NCBI GenBank assembly: GCA_028284235.1
Contig: JANQSC010000029.1
Location: 108,371-172,370 of the forward strand
Direction: 5' to 3'
DNA length: 64,000 nucleotides
Origin: Opitutaceae bacterium
Lineage (GTDB): Bacteria; Verrucomicrobiota; Verrucomicrobiia; Opitutales; Opitutaceae
Part shown: positions 1 through 8,634 of the stretch, in pieces
How the letters are laid out: every line of letters starts with the position of its first letter
Numbering within the stretch: the stretch's first letter is position 1
Notes under the pieces: model-generated
Seen by the model: the letters and a program-made list of their open reading frames with translations, nothing else
Told to the model about the DNA's origin: nothing
Database searches by the model: none
Position numbers and translations under genes: made by a program

Positions 1-572
1 GTAGCGCCGCCCGCGTAGCCGCTGGTCACGCTCTTCACGCCGCGCAGCTCTTGAAAAAACGCTTCCGTACACCAGAAGCACCCGCCGCCGAAAGTGGCGA
101 GAGCGAGAGTCTTCTCCGATTCATCGGGTTCCTGTACCTTTTTCATGGATACCGCATTGATACAGTACCGCAGTCCACTGGGAGCAGGCCCATCAGGAAA
201 GACATGGCCGAGGTGAGCGTCGCAAGTATTGCAGGTGGTCTCGATGCGGGTCATTCCGTGCGAACTGTCGCCGTGGTAGGCGACCGCGTTTTCCTTGACC
301 GGCTGCGTGAAGGACGGCCAGCCCGTTCCGCTTTCAAATTTCTCCGAGGCGTCGAAGAGCAAGGTGCCACAACACACGCAGGCATACCGCCCCGGCTCGA
401 ACAAACCACACATCTCCGAGCTGAAGGGACGCTCGGTCCCTTTCAATCGCGTAACCCGAAACTCCTCTTCGCTCAACTGAGCGCTCCATTCCTCTTCGGT
501 TTTCGTTACTCGCCGATCCGGTTCCGGGTTCCCCTTCTCCGCGAATTCAAGAATCTTGCTCCAGTTCAACAT
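1..572 (-). CDS. msrBA: Peptide methionine sulfoxide reductase MsrB-MsrA fusion, 3' part outside the window
   Basis: Reading the minus strand from the ATG at 572 gives an open frame that runs off the window start (about 190 residues seen). Residues 30-142 are an MsrB domain: zinc pairs C65/C68 and C114/C117, the GTGWPSF segment, and the catalytic Cys137 in RYCINA. An MsrA domain begins at about 155 with the diagnostic GCFWC motif (first Cys at 165). The two domains reduce the R and S epimers of methionine sulfoxide, repairing oxidised proteins or free methionine. The order here is MsrB then MsrA. No signal peptide is visible, so it is probably cytosolic. It is followed upstream by its own gap and is not obviously in an operon. 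The family call is secure; only the C-terminal length is unknown. Confidence 0.93.
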   Translation of the reverse strand, partial: MLNWSKILEFAEKGNPEPDRRVTKTEEEWSAQLSEEEFRVTRLKGTERPFSSEMCGLFEPGRYACVCCGTLLFDASEKFESGTGWPSFTQPVKENAVAYHGDSSHGMTRIETTCNTCDAHLGHVFPDGPAPSGLRYCINAVSMKKVQEPDESEKTLALATFGGGCFWCTEAFFQELRGVKSVTSGYAGGA

Positions 573-655
573 AGTCACAGTACAGGACGCTCCAAAGCGC
601 GGAAATGTTGCAATGGGCGTATCGTTGGCGACAAAGCGCTCGGCCGCCGGACACG

Positions 656-1282
656 TTAGGAGTTCTTGGTCGCGGTCACGTCGAGCCGGATCACGACCTC
701 GTCGCGAATCAAGTCGTCCGCCTTGCCTTTGTACGCGACCCCGAAATCAAAGCGCATGATGTCGAATTCCGCTTTCAAACGCACCTCCGAATCCGTGATG
801 TCGACCTCGGGCGAAAACGAAATACTCTTGGTCACGCCGCGCAAAGTGAGATTGCCGGTCATCTCCAGTCCCGATCCCGTGCTTGTGACAGACGTCACCG
901 CGAATTCCGCAGTCGGGTGTTCCGGCACGGCGAAAAAGTCGTCGTTCTTCAAATGCCCCGTGAGTCGGTTGCTGTCGGAATGAAGGGAGTTCATGTCGAT
1001 AGTCACCTTGCTCGGCGGCACAATCTGCCCACCCGCAACCGCGATGACCCCGTCGAAGGAATTAAAACCCCCGCTGTGGCTCCCCGTCACTTTCGAACCC
1101 ACGAATTCGATTGTGGAATCCGAACTAATCGCGTAGGTCGCCGCATCCGCGACTGCCGCAACATCTTTAACCGCGTCCGCGACACGAGCCGACTCCGTAT
1201 CGTCGGCAGGGTTGGAGCAGCCAGTGAGAATCAAGAAGGCGGCAGAGGAAATAGCGAGCGAATGGATCTTAAGTGTATTCAT
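656..1282 (-). CDS. YceI-family periplasmic lipoprotein
   Basis: About 208 aa from the ATG at 1282; the frame extends 12 codons further upstream, but this start places the signal peptide correctly. The N-terminus has a hydrophobic stretch ending in the lipobox LTGC, so a lipid-anchored protein is expected. From about residue 45 the sequence is a typical YceI lipocalin-like barrel: '[18 protein letters not shown]', then the 'HLKNDDFF' and '[10 protein letters not shown]' blocks and a closing beta strand. YceI proteins bind isoprenoid or amphiphilic ligands. The true ligand cannot be read from the sequence. A 373-bp gap full of hairpin repeats separates it from the next gene, so it is probably transcribed alone. 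Confidence 0.88.
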   Translation of the reverse strand: MNTLKIHSLAISSAAFLILTGCSNPADDTESARVADAVKDVAAVADAATYAISSDSTIEFVGSKVTGSHSGGFNSFDGVIAVAGGQIVPPSKVTIDMNSLHSDSNRLTGHLKNDDFFAVPEHPTAEFAVTSVTSTGSGLEMTGNLTLRGVTKSISFSPEVDITDSEVRLKAEFDIMRFDFGVAYKGKADDLIRDEVVIRLDVTATKNS

Positions 1283-1454
1283 ACCCGCTACCCCAATCCC
1301 CCGCGACGGCTGAGTCAATTCCGTAAGGACTCACTCCTCCCCTCAACCAAAGAAACCTAATGTCATCGTTCCACGAGGACTCCCTATTTGCTGCAACATG
1401 TCTCGGCGTAGTCTCACCAGTGGGACGAAGACGGAAGCAGCACCCTAGCCATCC

Positions 1455-1700
1455 CGTCAAAGACGGGAGAGCGATGACAAAGAAGTCATCGTTCCTTACT
1501 CGCTTCGCTCGCTCGTCACTAGGAGTCTCCGCCCCGCGGGGCCACTAAAGATCCCTCCCGCTTAGCGGGAGAGAAATAAAGTCATTAGAAAGGGACCTTA
1601 CTTGCCGATCGAAGGGAGGCATCCTTATTTCCGCAGCGCGGATCCTAGCCCCGACCATGTCGGGATCTTCGACGAAGCAACGAGAGCGATGACAAAACTT
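1455..1700. repeat. Hairpin-mosaic intergenic repeat (family C, copy 1)
   Basis: This gap between the YceI gene and uxuA holds no credible gene. It is a chain of short stem-loops, for example CCCGTCAAAGACGGG, CTCCCGCTTAGCGGGAG and CCCGACCATGTCGGG, linked by conserved words (aggagtctccg, aaagtcatt, catccttatttccgcagcgcggatcctag, gagcgatgac). The same word order recurs at about 8.4 and 10.15 kb with different stem sequences. Confidence 0.75.
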
Positions 1701-1766
1701 CGTCGATTGTGTACTGTAATCCGAATACACCGTCTTTGGACAACATCGGAAGCGCTTTTGGAAAAG

Positions 1767-2843
1767 CTACCGAACCTCCCGCTTCACCCGTTCCATAGTC
1801 GCCTTCAAATAACCCATCGCGTAAGCCATCCCCGCATGCCACGGCGCGCCGCAAGAAACTTCCGGCGTGTGGTCCGGAACAACCACCCCGTCGAAACCAT
1901 TCCGCTCCAAAATCGATAATGCCCGAAACATGTTGATGTCCCCTTCGTCGATGAATACCTCTTGGTAGCGCGGCACCTTCCCCGTCACATTCCGAGCATG
2001 CACATACGCGATATCGCCTGACTTGGAATAGCGGTCGATGTTCTCGTACAAGTCGCCCGTGCTCATTTCCTGGATACTACCCATACAATACTCGAGCGCA
2101 TTGGAGGGACTCCGGACCACATCCAGCAGTCGATCATACTTGTCCGGCTGGTTCACCAGCCGCGCCATCCCTCTCAAAGTTTCAACCGGCGGATCGTCTG
2201 GATGAGCCGCCAATCGCACGCCACTCTCCTCCGCCACGGGAACCAATTCTTCTAGAAAAACAGTCAACCGCTCCCACAGTTCCGTTTCGCTCACCGGCGG
2301 AATCTCGCCTTCGGGCGCATCCGGATCGTAGGTCATATTCCACGCCATGCCCCGAGGAATCGGCTGCGACAAATCCACATTTTCCGAATCAAACACTAGC
2401 GATTCCGCTTTCCCACGCCCCACCGGCTCCTTCGTCCAACCCCACACACCGGCAATGCTGAAATTGTAGCCCACGATCGGGATGCCCGCCTTCCCAATGT
2501 CACGAATCACCGCCTTCAGCCCATCCAACTGCTCCGCCCGTTTCGGTCCATCCAGCAATACATCGTACCAATGAGACGGATCGAAATTCTCGATCGCTTC
2601 CAAAACCAAACCGTGCGATTCAACCTCCCGCCGCAAAGCCGTCAGCTCTTCCAGCTCCCAGAGCTTCCCCTCATTTTGCGTCACCCCCCAACCGCGCCGA
2701 TCGTCGCCGCGCGACAAACTCGGATTCCGCCCCCCAAAATAGTCGACCAAATGAACCACCACATGCGTTGCTCCCAGTTGACGAGCAAAGCGAAAATTGT
2801 CCCGATTCAACGACTGCCGATAAAGACTGAACCCCAGTTTCAT
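1767..2843 (-). CDS. uxuA: D-mannonate dehydratase
   Basis: 358 aa, close to the usual UxuA length. UxuA dehydrates D-mannonate to 2-keto-3-deoxy-D-gluconate in glucuronate/mannuronate breakdown (cytosol). Family blocks are present along the TIM barrel: an N-terminal 'RFARQLGATHVVVHLVDYF', 'YNFSIAGVWGWT' near residue 125, 'LAAHPDDPP' near 212, 'YVHARNV' near 280 and the C-terminal 'VVPDHTP' block, which carry the metal-binding His/Asp residues known for the family. It stands alone between repeat-filled gaps. Pathway partners (KDG kinase, fructuronate reductase) are not adjacent, but the HpcH/HpaI aldolase at 30.1 kb could accept a keto-deoxy acid. Start chosen at the ATG giving MKLGFSLYRQ, a common UxuA beginning. 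Confidence 0.92.
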   Translation of the reverse strand: MKLGFSLYRQSLNRDNFRFARQLGATHVVVHLVDYFGGRNPSLSRGDDRRGWGVTQNEGKLWELEELTALRREVESHGLVLEAIENFDPSHWYDVLLDGPKRAEQLDGLKAVIRDIGKAGIPIVGYNFSIAGVWGWTKEPVGRGKAESLVFDSENVDLSQPIPRGMAWNMTYDPDAPEGEIPPVSETELWERLTVFLEELVPVAEESGVRLAAHPDDPPVETLRGMARLVNQPDKYDRLLDVVRSPSNALEYCMGSIQEMSTGDLYENIDRYSKSGDIAYVHARNVTGKVPRYQEVFIDEGDINMFRALSILERNGFDGVVVPDHTPEVSCGAPWHAGMAYAMGYLKATMERVKREVR

Positions 2844-2931
2844 ACACCAAAGCTACACCCACCCGCTCAAAACTCCATTCCCAATACGGCTTTACGGTCG
2901 ACCAAAGAAGTAACCAACAACCGCAGCGAAG

Positions 2932-3011
2932 GTAGGGCCCGATCGCCGAGCGGGCCGCGTTGGTTGAGTCACACTCTCGTGAATGCGGCCCGATCGCCGA
3001 GCGGGCCCTAC
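2932..3011. repeat. Palindromic repeat, variant of family B
   Basis: An 80-bp inverted repeat beginning gtagggcccgatcgccgagc and ending with the complementary gggccctac. It has the outer ends of family B (gtagggc...gccctac) but a different inner arm. It lies upstream of uxuA. Confidence 0.7.
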
Positions 3012-3084
3012 CAAAGAAACCCAGTTTTCAAAACACTCACTAGAACACGATTTTAACTAGTTTTGTGACTTCGCTTAGTTGTGC

Positions 3085-3232
3085 AACAGTCGCTTCGCGA
3101 AATGCTGCGTTCGCAGCAACAGGATCCCACTTCGCGGGAACAAGATTTGGTTTTGAGGTGAGTATCTTGCTCCCGCGCAGCGGGATCCTGCTATCGCGCA
3201 GCGATATCTGATTCCGGAGGAATCACTGTTCT
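3085..3232. repeat. Hairpin-mosaic repeat (family C-like, copy 2)
   Basis: A run of small stem-loops: TTCGCGAA, TGCGTTCGCAGCA, TCCCACTTCGCGGGA, CTCCCGCGCAGCGGGAT, ATCGCGCAGCGATAT and GATTCCGGAGGAATC. No gene is visible in this gap. Each stem differs but has the same short AGC- or TTCG-type loop. Confidence 0.65.
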
Positions 3233-3290
3233 AATTCAATTTGGCAGTCCCTAACACTTTACTGAAAAGCGAATTTCACATGGAGTCTCA

Positions 3291-4673
3291 ATGGCAATTC
3301 CGCAACTCTCAGCCCATCCCTCAATCTCCCAATCCCTCAATCCCGTGATAAATAGACGCGACTTCCTAGGCCTCGCAGCGATCGCGGGAATCGCGGCGCC
3401 TTCGCTCAACGGCGCCCTCTACTCGAAAACCGCCCGCTCGGTTCGCCACAAAATTCCCCGCCAATCGCTCGACGACCTAGTCGAACAATGCAGAACGCAG
3501 TTGTTCGACGAATACCTCCCATTCTGGGAGCACGGCGGACTCGACCGGGAACACGGCGGCATACTCTGCTACCTCTTCGACGATGGCGCGGTCGAAAACG
3601 ACCGCAAAGACATCTGGTACCAAGGCCGAGCCATCTGGGTGTATTCATATCTCCACAACGAGATCGACCCGAAGCAAAAGTGGCTGGACGAAGCCCGCCA
3701 CATTCGCGACTTCATGGTCGCCCACATGCATCAGGGCGACGGGACCTGGCTCGACACCGTTAATAGAACCGGTGAACCTGTCGACGGGATCGCGGTCGAT
3801 CGAGACGGAACCATCTACGGCGCCCTGTTCGCCGCCGTCGGGCTCATCCAATACGCCCAAGCAACCGGTTCGCAGGAGGACCTGGATCTCGCCGAACTCT
3901 CTCTACGCAAATCAATCGAGTGCTACGAAGACCGAACCTATCGCGGCGGCATGCTCAGCGACGTGCAAGCGACCGGACTGCGCGCTCAAGGAGTCTCCTT
4001 CATGCTCGTGTGGATTCTCCCCCAGCTAATCGCCCTCGATCCCGACACCCCCCTCAGACACTGGCTCCGCGCCCACCTCCACACGCTCGAACGCAAGTTC
4101 TGGAATCCTGAATACGGCATCTCCAACGAATCGCTCTTCCACGACTACTCCCGCATCCCTCGCCACGCCAACCGAATGGTCCCCGGACACAGCATCGAAG
4201 CTCAGTGGATGTGCCTCGATGCCGCTCGCCGATTCGATCTCGATTCCGATCCCGAACTCTTCCAGAACCGCATGCTGCGGCTCATCGAAATGAGCTGGGA
4301 CTACCCATTCAGCGGCGTGGGCGATACGGCTTACAATGTATTCAAAACGAAAACACACCCAGCCGGACCCGATTTCGAAACCAAAACCATGTGGGCCCAA
4401 ACCGAGGTAGCGATCGGCTGTTTGCTGGCCTTCGCGCATTCCGGCAACACCCAAGCCCTCCAGTGGTTCGACCGCAGTTGGGAATTCCTGCAACGAACCA
4501 TGACCACGCCACACGGCGTTTGGCGACAAGCCGTGAACCGAAAAGGCGAGGACAAGCAGCGAGCGGGAATCTCCATCTACCGCAAAGGGAATTTCCACCA
4601 GCCGCGGGCGCTGATGTACATTATCCGATTGGCAACGCAGCTAAAATCGGGCAAACGAGTTCCCATCCTATGA
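3291..4673 (+). CDS. N-acylglucosamine 2-epimerase (AGE) family protein with Tat-type signal
   Basis: 460 aa. After about 22 residues comes a twin-arginine motif (NRRDFLGLAAIAGIAA), so export through Tat is likely; the family is normally cytosolic. From residue 60 the protein is an (alpha/alpha)6 barrel of the AGE type: 'GGILCYLFDDG', 'KDIWYQGRAIWVYS', 'MVPGHSIEAQWM' and 'ETKTMWAQTEVAI', with the family's catalytic histidines expected in the GHSIEA and C-terminal NFHQPR regions. AGE proteins interconvert GlcNAc and ManNAc; relatives act on other sugars or cellobiose. The stop overlaps the start of nagA (ATGA), which indicates translational coupling and an amino-sugar role. Substrate is inferred. 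Confidence 0.8.
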   Translation: MAIPQLSAHPSISQSLNPVINRRDFLGLAAIAGIAAPSLNGALYSKTARSVRHKIPRQSLDDLVEQCRTQLFDEYLPFWEHGGLDREHGGILCYLFDDGAVENDRKDIWYQGRAIWVYSYLHNEIDPKQKWLDEARHIRDFMVAHMHQGDGTWLDTVNRTGEPVDGIAVDRDGTIYGALFAAVGLIQYAQATGSQEDLDLAELSLRKSIECYEDRTYRGGMLSDVQATGLRAQGVSFMLVWILPQLIALDPDTPLRHWLRAHLHTLERKFWNPEYGISNESLFHDYSRIPRHANRMVPGHSIEAQWMCLDAARRFDLDSDPELFQNRMLRLIEMSWDYPFSGVGDTAYNVFKTKTHPAGPDFETKTMWAQTEVAIGCLLAFAHSGNTQALQWFDRSWEFLQRTMTTPHGVWRQAVNRKGEDKQRAGISIYRKGNFHQPRALMYIIRLATQLKSGKRVPIL

Positions 4674-5593
4674 CCCCTCTCGATGGAGCCCAGCTATTCG
4701 ATTTTCAAGTCAACGGATTCGGCGGAGTTGATTTTCAGTCGCCCGATCTCGATGTCGAAGCCATGCGCCACGCGGTGGCCGCCCTTTCACAACACCAAAC
4801 GACACGCATCTTCTTCACACTGATCACCGACGATATCGACGCCCTGTGCCGCAAGCTGGAAAACATCGAGTCGCTTCGGACCAAAGACGCCGCAATCGCA
4901 GCTATGGTGCAAGGCTACCACCTGGAAGGCCCTTGGATTTCCACCGAGACTGGATACAACGGAGCACACCCGATCGAACACGCCCGCCATGGATCCATCG
5001 CCGACTACCAGCGCCTTCGAGACGCCGCTGGTGGACGCCTTAAACTCATCACCCTCGCTCCCGAAACGCCCGACTGCCTGCCACTCATCGAAGCTGCAAC
5101 GTCGGACGGAATCCGTATTTCCCTCGGACATACAAATGCCTCCGAGGCGGCGATTGACAACGCCATTCGAGCAGGTGCAACTATGGCCACGCACCTCGGC
5201 AACGCAGTGCCCGCGGAAATGCATCGCCACGACAATATCATCCAGCGCCTGCTCGCTCGCGACGAACTCATCGCCTGCCTTATCCCCGATGGCATCCACC
5301 TGCCTCCATTCGTCCTCAAAAACTACTTCCGAGCCAAACCGATCGGTAAGGCATTTTTCACTACCGACTGCATGTCGGCCGCAGGCGCTCCGCCCGGACG
5401 CTACCAAGTCGGTCCCCACGAAATGGATGTCGGCTCCGACGGCATCGTCCATCTTCCTGGCGACACCCGCTTCGCCGGCTCGTCCCTCACACTCGACCGC
5501 GGAGTCGAGAATATAGCCGAATGGCTAGACCTCGCGCCCAAAGACGCGATCAGCCTTTGCTCCGACATTCCCGCAGAGTATTTTGGTATCTGA
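4670..5593 (+). CDS. nagA: N-acetylglucosamine-6-phosphate deacetylase, short form
   Basis: 307 aa from the ATG that overlaps the preceding stop (ATGA). The open frame extends far upstream inside the previous gene, but that part is shadow. NagA removes acetate from GlcNAc-6-P. Metal and active-site blocks are visible: HLEGPW near residue 84, SLGHTNAS near 145, THLGNAV near 166, PDGIHLPP near 204 and TTDCMSAAG near 228 with the catalytic Asp. The protein starts directly at the 'FDFQVNGFGGVDF' strand, so the small N-terminal beta-sandwich of typical NagA (about 380 aa) is absent or reduced. Functionally paired with nagB 156 bp downstream. Confidence 0.88.
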   Translation: MTPLDGAQLFDFQVNGFGGVDFQSPDLDVEAMRHAVAALSQHQTTRIFFTLITDDIDALCRKLENIESLRTKDAAIAAMVQGYHLEGPWISTETGYNGAHPIEHARHGSIADYQRLRDAAGGRLKLITLAPETPDCLPLIEAATSDGIRISLGHTNASEAAIDNAIRAGATMATHLGNAVPAEMHRHDNIIQRLLARDELIACLIPDGIHLPPFVLKNYFRAKPIGKAFFTTDCMSAAGAPPGRYQVGPHEMDVGSDGIVHLPGDTRFAGSSLTLDRGVENIAEWLDLAPKDAISLCSDIPAEYFGI

Positions 5594-5623
5594 CATAATC
5601 GATGTATCCAATAAATCGAAAAC

Positions 5624-5702
5624 GTAGGGCTGGCGCTTGCGCCATGCCGAGGATGTAGCTAGAAACTCAACCTACGCGGCGCTTCGCAAGCGAAGGCCCT
5701 AC
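5624..5702. repeat. Palindromic intergenic repeat (family B, copy 1)
   Basis: A 79-bp imperfect inverted repeat, gtagggctggcgcttgcgcc...cgcttcgcaagcgaaggccctac, between nagA and nagB. Other copies lie at 6562, 16964, 35936, 48148 and 63976. Confidence 0.85.
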
Positions 5703-5749
5703 GGGAGAGTTAACGTAGATCTTTCTAGTAAACAATTTCTTCAATAACT

Positions 5750-6544
5750 ATGACCGAATCCGAACTTCCATCACCCATTCGCTCCTTCCAGTCCGACCGA
5801 CTTCAAGTCGCGATCTACCCCGACCGCCCGTCGATGGGGGCCGCTGCCGCCCGCGCGGTTGTCGCCCATCTCAAAGAACTGCAATCGACAAAAGACGAGA
5901 TCCGAATCCTCGTCGGAAGCGCTCCGTCGCAGGACGAGTTTTTCGCCAGCCTGACCACTTCCACCAACGCTTCTCAAATCGACTGGAGCCGCATCGTCGT
6001 CTTTCACATGGACGAGTACGTCGGGCTCTCCGCTGATCACCCGCAGAGTTTTCGCGCCTACCAACAAACGCACTTCGTGGGTAAAGTGAATCTGAAAGCC
6101 TTTCACGCCATCCGCGGAGAAGCGCCCGACCCAGAAGCGGAATGCGAACGACTCAGCGCCCTCCTCGCCGAAGCGCCACTCGATCTCGCCTGCTGCGGAA
6201 TTGGCGAAAACGGTCACCTCGCCTTCAACGATCCACCCGTCGCAGACTTCAACGATCCCAAGCTCGCCAAGATTGTCGCCATGGACGCGATTTGCCGCCA
6301 ACAGCAAGTCAACGATGGGTGCTTTCCCACACTCAACGCGGTGCCCACTCACGCCATTACACTGACACTGCCAGTATTTTCAAACGCCGCTAAGCTCAGC
6401 TGCGTCGTCCCCGCCACCACCAAGGCCAACGCCGTCGCCGCCACAATCAACGGCCCCATCTCCACCGAGTGCCCCGCCACCCTGCTCCGCGAACACCCCA
6501 ACGCGACCCTCTTCCTCGAACCGAATTCGGCATCCAAACTGTAG
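5750..6544 (+). CDS. nagB: Glucosamine-6-phosphate deaminase
   Basis: 264 aa, normal for the NagB/6-phosphogluconolactonase-like family. It converts glucosamine-6-P to fructose-6-P plus ammonia. Visible blocks: the phosphate-binding GSAPSQDEF near residue 65, FHMDEYVGL near 86 with the catalytic acidic pair, and GIGENGHLAFNDPP near 150 with the ring-opening His. The E. coli enzyme has NDGH at that place; the ENGH form seen here occurs in other NagB branches. The gene completes an AGE-NagA-NagB route from N-acetylated amino sugars to glycolysis. A family B palindrome sits in the gap before it. Confidence 0.9.
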   Translation: MTESELPSPIRSFQSDRLQVAIYPDRPSMGAAAARAVVAHLKELQSTKDEIRILVGSAPSQDEFFASLTTSTNASQIDWSRIVVFHMDEYVGLSADHPQSFRAYQQTHFVGKVNLKAFHAIRGEAPDPEAECERLSALLAEAPLDLACCGIGENGHLAFNDPPVADFNDPKLAKIVAMDAICRQQQVNDGCFPTLNAVPTHAITLTLPVFSNAAKLSCVVPATTKANAVAATINGPISTECPATLLREHPNATLFLEPNSASKL

Positions 6545-6561
6545 ACCGGAGCATTGAGTCT

Positions 6562-6639
6562 GTAGGGCTGGCGCTTGCGCCACGCCGCGTATTCTTGTTT
6601 GAAAGTTCATTCGCGGCATGGCACCAGCGCCAGCCCTAC
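6562..6639. repeat. Palindromic intergenic repeat (family B, copy 2)
   Basis: A 78-bp inverted repeat, gtagggctggcgcttgcgcc...ggcaccagcgccagccctac. It lies between the convergent ends of nagB and the SSS transporter, where it could act as a bidirectional hairpin. Confidence 0.85.
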
Positions 6640-8342
6640 AACAACGATATCCGATACACCAAATAGATAATCGCAACCACACACAACCATCCCACCGCGA
6701 ATCCAGCGACCGATCGCTTTGACGGAACTGGTATTTCCAATTCCGTTTTCGGAAAAAACACCCGCCTCGGCAATGGCTCAACCCCCGCGGGAATCCGACA
6801 CGGCTCGCCGCTCTCCGGCTCTTCGCCTAGTACCGGCGTCCGCGTCAGCGCATAATAGCGCTCCAACTTCTCTCTATCCGGTCGCCGCGAAACGAAACTG
6901 ACAACTACCCCCACGATCACCCCGACCGACAAATAGAAGATCATCTGCCACGGCAGCGAGACGAGGGTCCCGGTTTCCGACTCTTCGACCATTCGAGCGC
7001 TCACCGCCCCCGGAACGCCAGCCAGCCAATCCACAAAGAACGACTGGGTCGAAATCCACCAGGTGAACAACGCTGCCAATGTCGACGCCCACGCTGCCGC
7101 AGTCGTGGCGCGCCTCCAAAACAAGCCCATCCAAAACGCGATCCCCATCATCGGCCCGATCTTCCAAAGAATCTCCAGCCCTTGAATGACTCCAGAAAGC
7201 CAATACGCGTACAACACGCCCAATACCACGACCCCGCCCGAAGCGAATCGAGCGACGCGTAGATAGTGGCCTTCGCTTTTGTCGGGAAAGCTCTTTTGGT
7301 AGACATTGCGCGTAAACAAGGCCGAAGCCGCAATCATAAACGAGTCGCACGAGCTCATCACAGACGCCAACAGCGTCGCGATAAACAACCCCAACGCGCC
7401 AGGAAGCAGCCCCGGCAAAAACTCCTTCGCCAGCAATCCGTATAGATTATCCGGATTCACCGTCTGCCCCGCGTAGAAAGCCAGACCCGCCAAACCGGTC
7501 AGACACCAGGCCACCGTGCAAAAACGTTTCGTAAAACTCCCCACCATGAACCCGAACTGCCCCTCCCGCTCCGTTCTCCCCGCCGCGCAATTGGCCAAAA
7601 TGTGAGGCTGGGTAACGATCCCGATCAGCGCGTTGATAGAGATTATCGTTATGTAGAAAACGCCAATCCCTTCGGGCGCGGAAAGCGAAAACACGGCCGG
7701 ATCGTTGATCGTCGCCCGAATCCCATCGAATCCGCCCACGGCGCCCATGACCGATGGCAGCAAAAGGAAGGAAAAAGCAATGGTGAGAATGCCCTGCACA
7801 AAATCGGTCACGATCGCCGCGCTCAAACCGCCGGCTGCTCCGTATCCAACAAACAGGAGCGTCATAAATATTATCGCGACCTCCGAAGAGATCGCCCCGC
7901 CACTAGCGCCCTCGATCACCGCGCCCGATCCCTTGAGCATCAGACCGATCGTTGTAATCATCATTACAATACTGATCAACGAATAGAGAATCGCCACACC
8001 GCGACTGTAGCGCAGCTCGAAAATGTCCGCCGTCGTCAAGGCGCGAAAGCGACGCATCATGGGGGCGATCAGCCAGTAAAACGGCGTGCCGAACAAATAG
8101 AGCCACTGGTACCAAATCCCCGACAAGCCGCTGGTGTAGGTTTTCGACGCCACCCCGACCGCTTGATCCGAATGCGTGCCGCTTCCAAACGCGTGCATCG
8201 TCAACATCCACTTGCCAAAACGACGCGGCATAATGAAGTCCGACACCTGCTTGACCTTCCGAAACGAAAGCGCCCCCAGCAACGTCACGCCCGCCAGATA
8301 CGCCAATAAAACGACAACGTCGACTACACTGATACCGAACAT
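6636..8342 (-). CDS. Sodium:solute symporter (SSS family)
   Basis: 568 aa polytopic membrane protein with about 13-14 hydrophobic segments. The N-terminus 'VDVVVLLAYLAGVTLLGALS' is the first helix of the SSS fold, followed by 'VSDFIMPRRFGKW' and the SSS core 'GSGTHSDQAVGVASKTYTSG'. A helix rich in small residues, 'ATLLASVMSSCDSFMIAASA' near 325, matches the conserved Na+-site helix. SSS carriers import sugars, sialate, amino acids or inorganic ions with Na+. It is convergent with nagB, so an amino-sugar or uronate substrate is plausible but unproven. The last ~40 residues after TM13 are followed by one more helix (VGWLCVVAIIYLVYR). Confidence 0.87.
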   Translation of the reverse strand: MFGISVVDVVVLLAYLAGVTLLGALSFRKVKQVSDFIMPRRFGKWMLTMHAFGSGTHSDQAVGVASKTYTSGLSGIWYQWLYLFGTPFYWLIAPMMRRFRALTTADIFELRYSRGVAILYSLISIVMMITTIGLMLKGSGAVIEGASGGAISSEVAIIFMTLLFVGYGAAGGLSAAIVTDFVQGILTIAFSFLLLPSVMGAVGGFDGIRATINDPAVFSLSAPEGIGVFYITIISINALIGIVTQPHILANCAAGRTEREGQFGFMVGSFTKRFCTVAWCLTGLAGLAFYAGQTVNPDNLYGLLAKEFLPGLLPGALGLFIATLLASVMSSCDSFMIAASALFTRNVYQKSFPDKSEGHYLRVARFASGGVVVLGVLYAYWLSGVIQGLEILWKIGPMMGIAFWMGLFWRRATTAAAWASTLAALFTWWISTQSFFVDWLAGVPGAVSARMVEESETGTLVSLPWQMIFYLSVGVIVGVVVSFVSRRPDREKLERYYALTRTPVLGEEPESGEPCRIPAGVEPLPRRVFFPKTELEIPVPSKRSVAGFAVGWLCVVAIIYLVYRISLL

Positions 8343-8414
8343 GGAAACGAGAGACCACGCAACCCTATCCTCTCGTTTAAGACAGCCTCAATCCAGAATT
8401 ACGGTAAAACATTT

Positions 8415-8632
8415 AACGTCATCGCCCCGATCCTATCGGGGCTAGGAGTCTCCGTTTCGCGGAGCCAATAAGGATCCCCGACAAGTCGGGGAACTAAAGT
8501 CATTCAAAAAATCTATCTGCCGAAAGAACCTCATCCGCCGAGAAAACCTTATTTGCCGACCAGAGGTCGGCATCCTTATTTCCGCAGCGCGGATCCTAGC
8601 GAACCCGCCAAGCGGGTGAGCGATGACAATAT
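8415..8632. repeat. Hairpin-mosaic intergenic repeat (family C, copy 3)
   Basis: Fills the gap between two minus-strand genes; no gene is visible. Stems include CCCCGATCCTATCGGGG, CCCCGACAAGTCGGGG, CCGACCAGAGGTCGG, TCCGCAGCGCGGA and ACCCGCCAAGCGGGT, joined by the words gtcatcg, aggagtctccg, ccaataaggatc, aaagtcatt, cttatttccgcagcgcggatcctag and gcgatgaca, in the same order as the copies at 1.5 and 10.15 kb. Confidence 0.8.
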
Positions 8633-8634
8633 CG

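Noticed and set aside
605..1360. 251-codon plus-strand frame
   Set aside because: Antisense of the YceI gene; the lipobox and YceI blocks are on the other strand.
7602..8309. 235-codon plus-strand frame
   Set aside because: Antisense of the SSS symporter N-terminal half.
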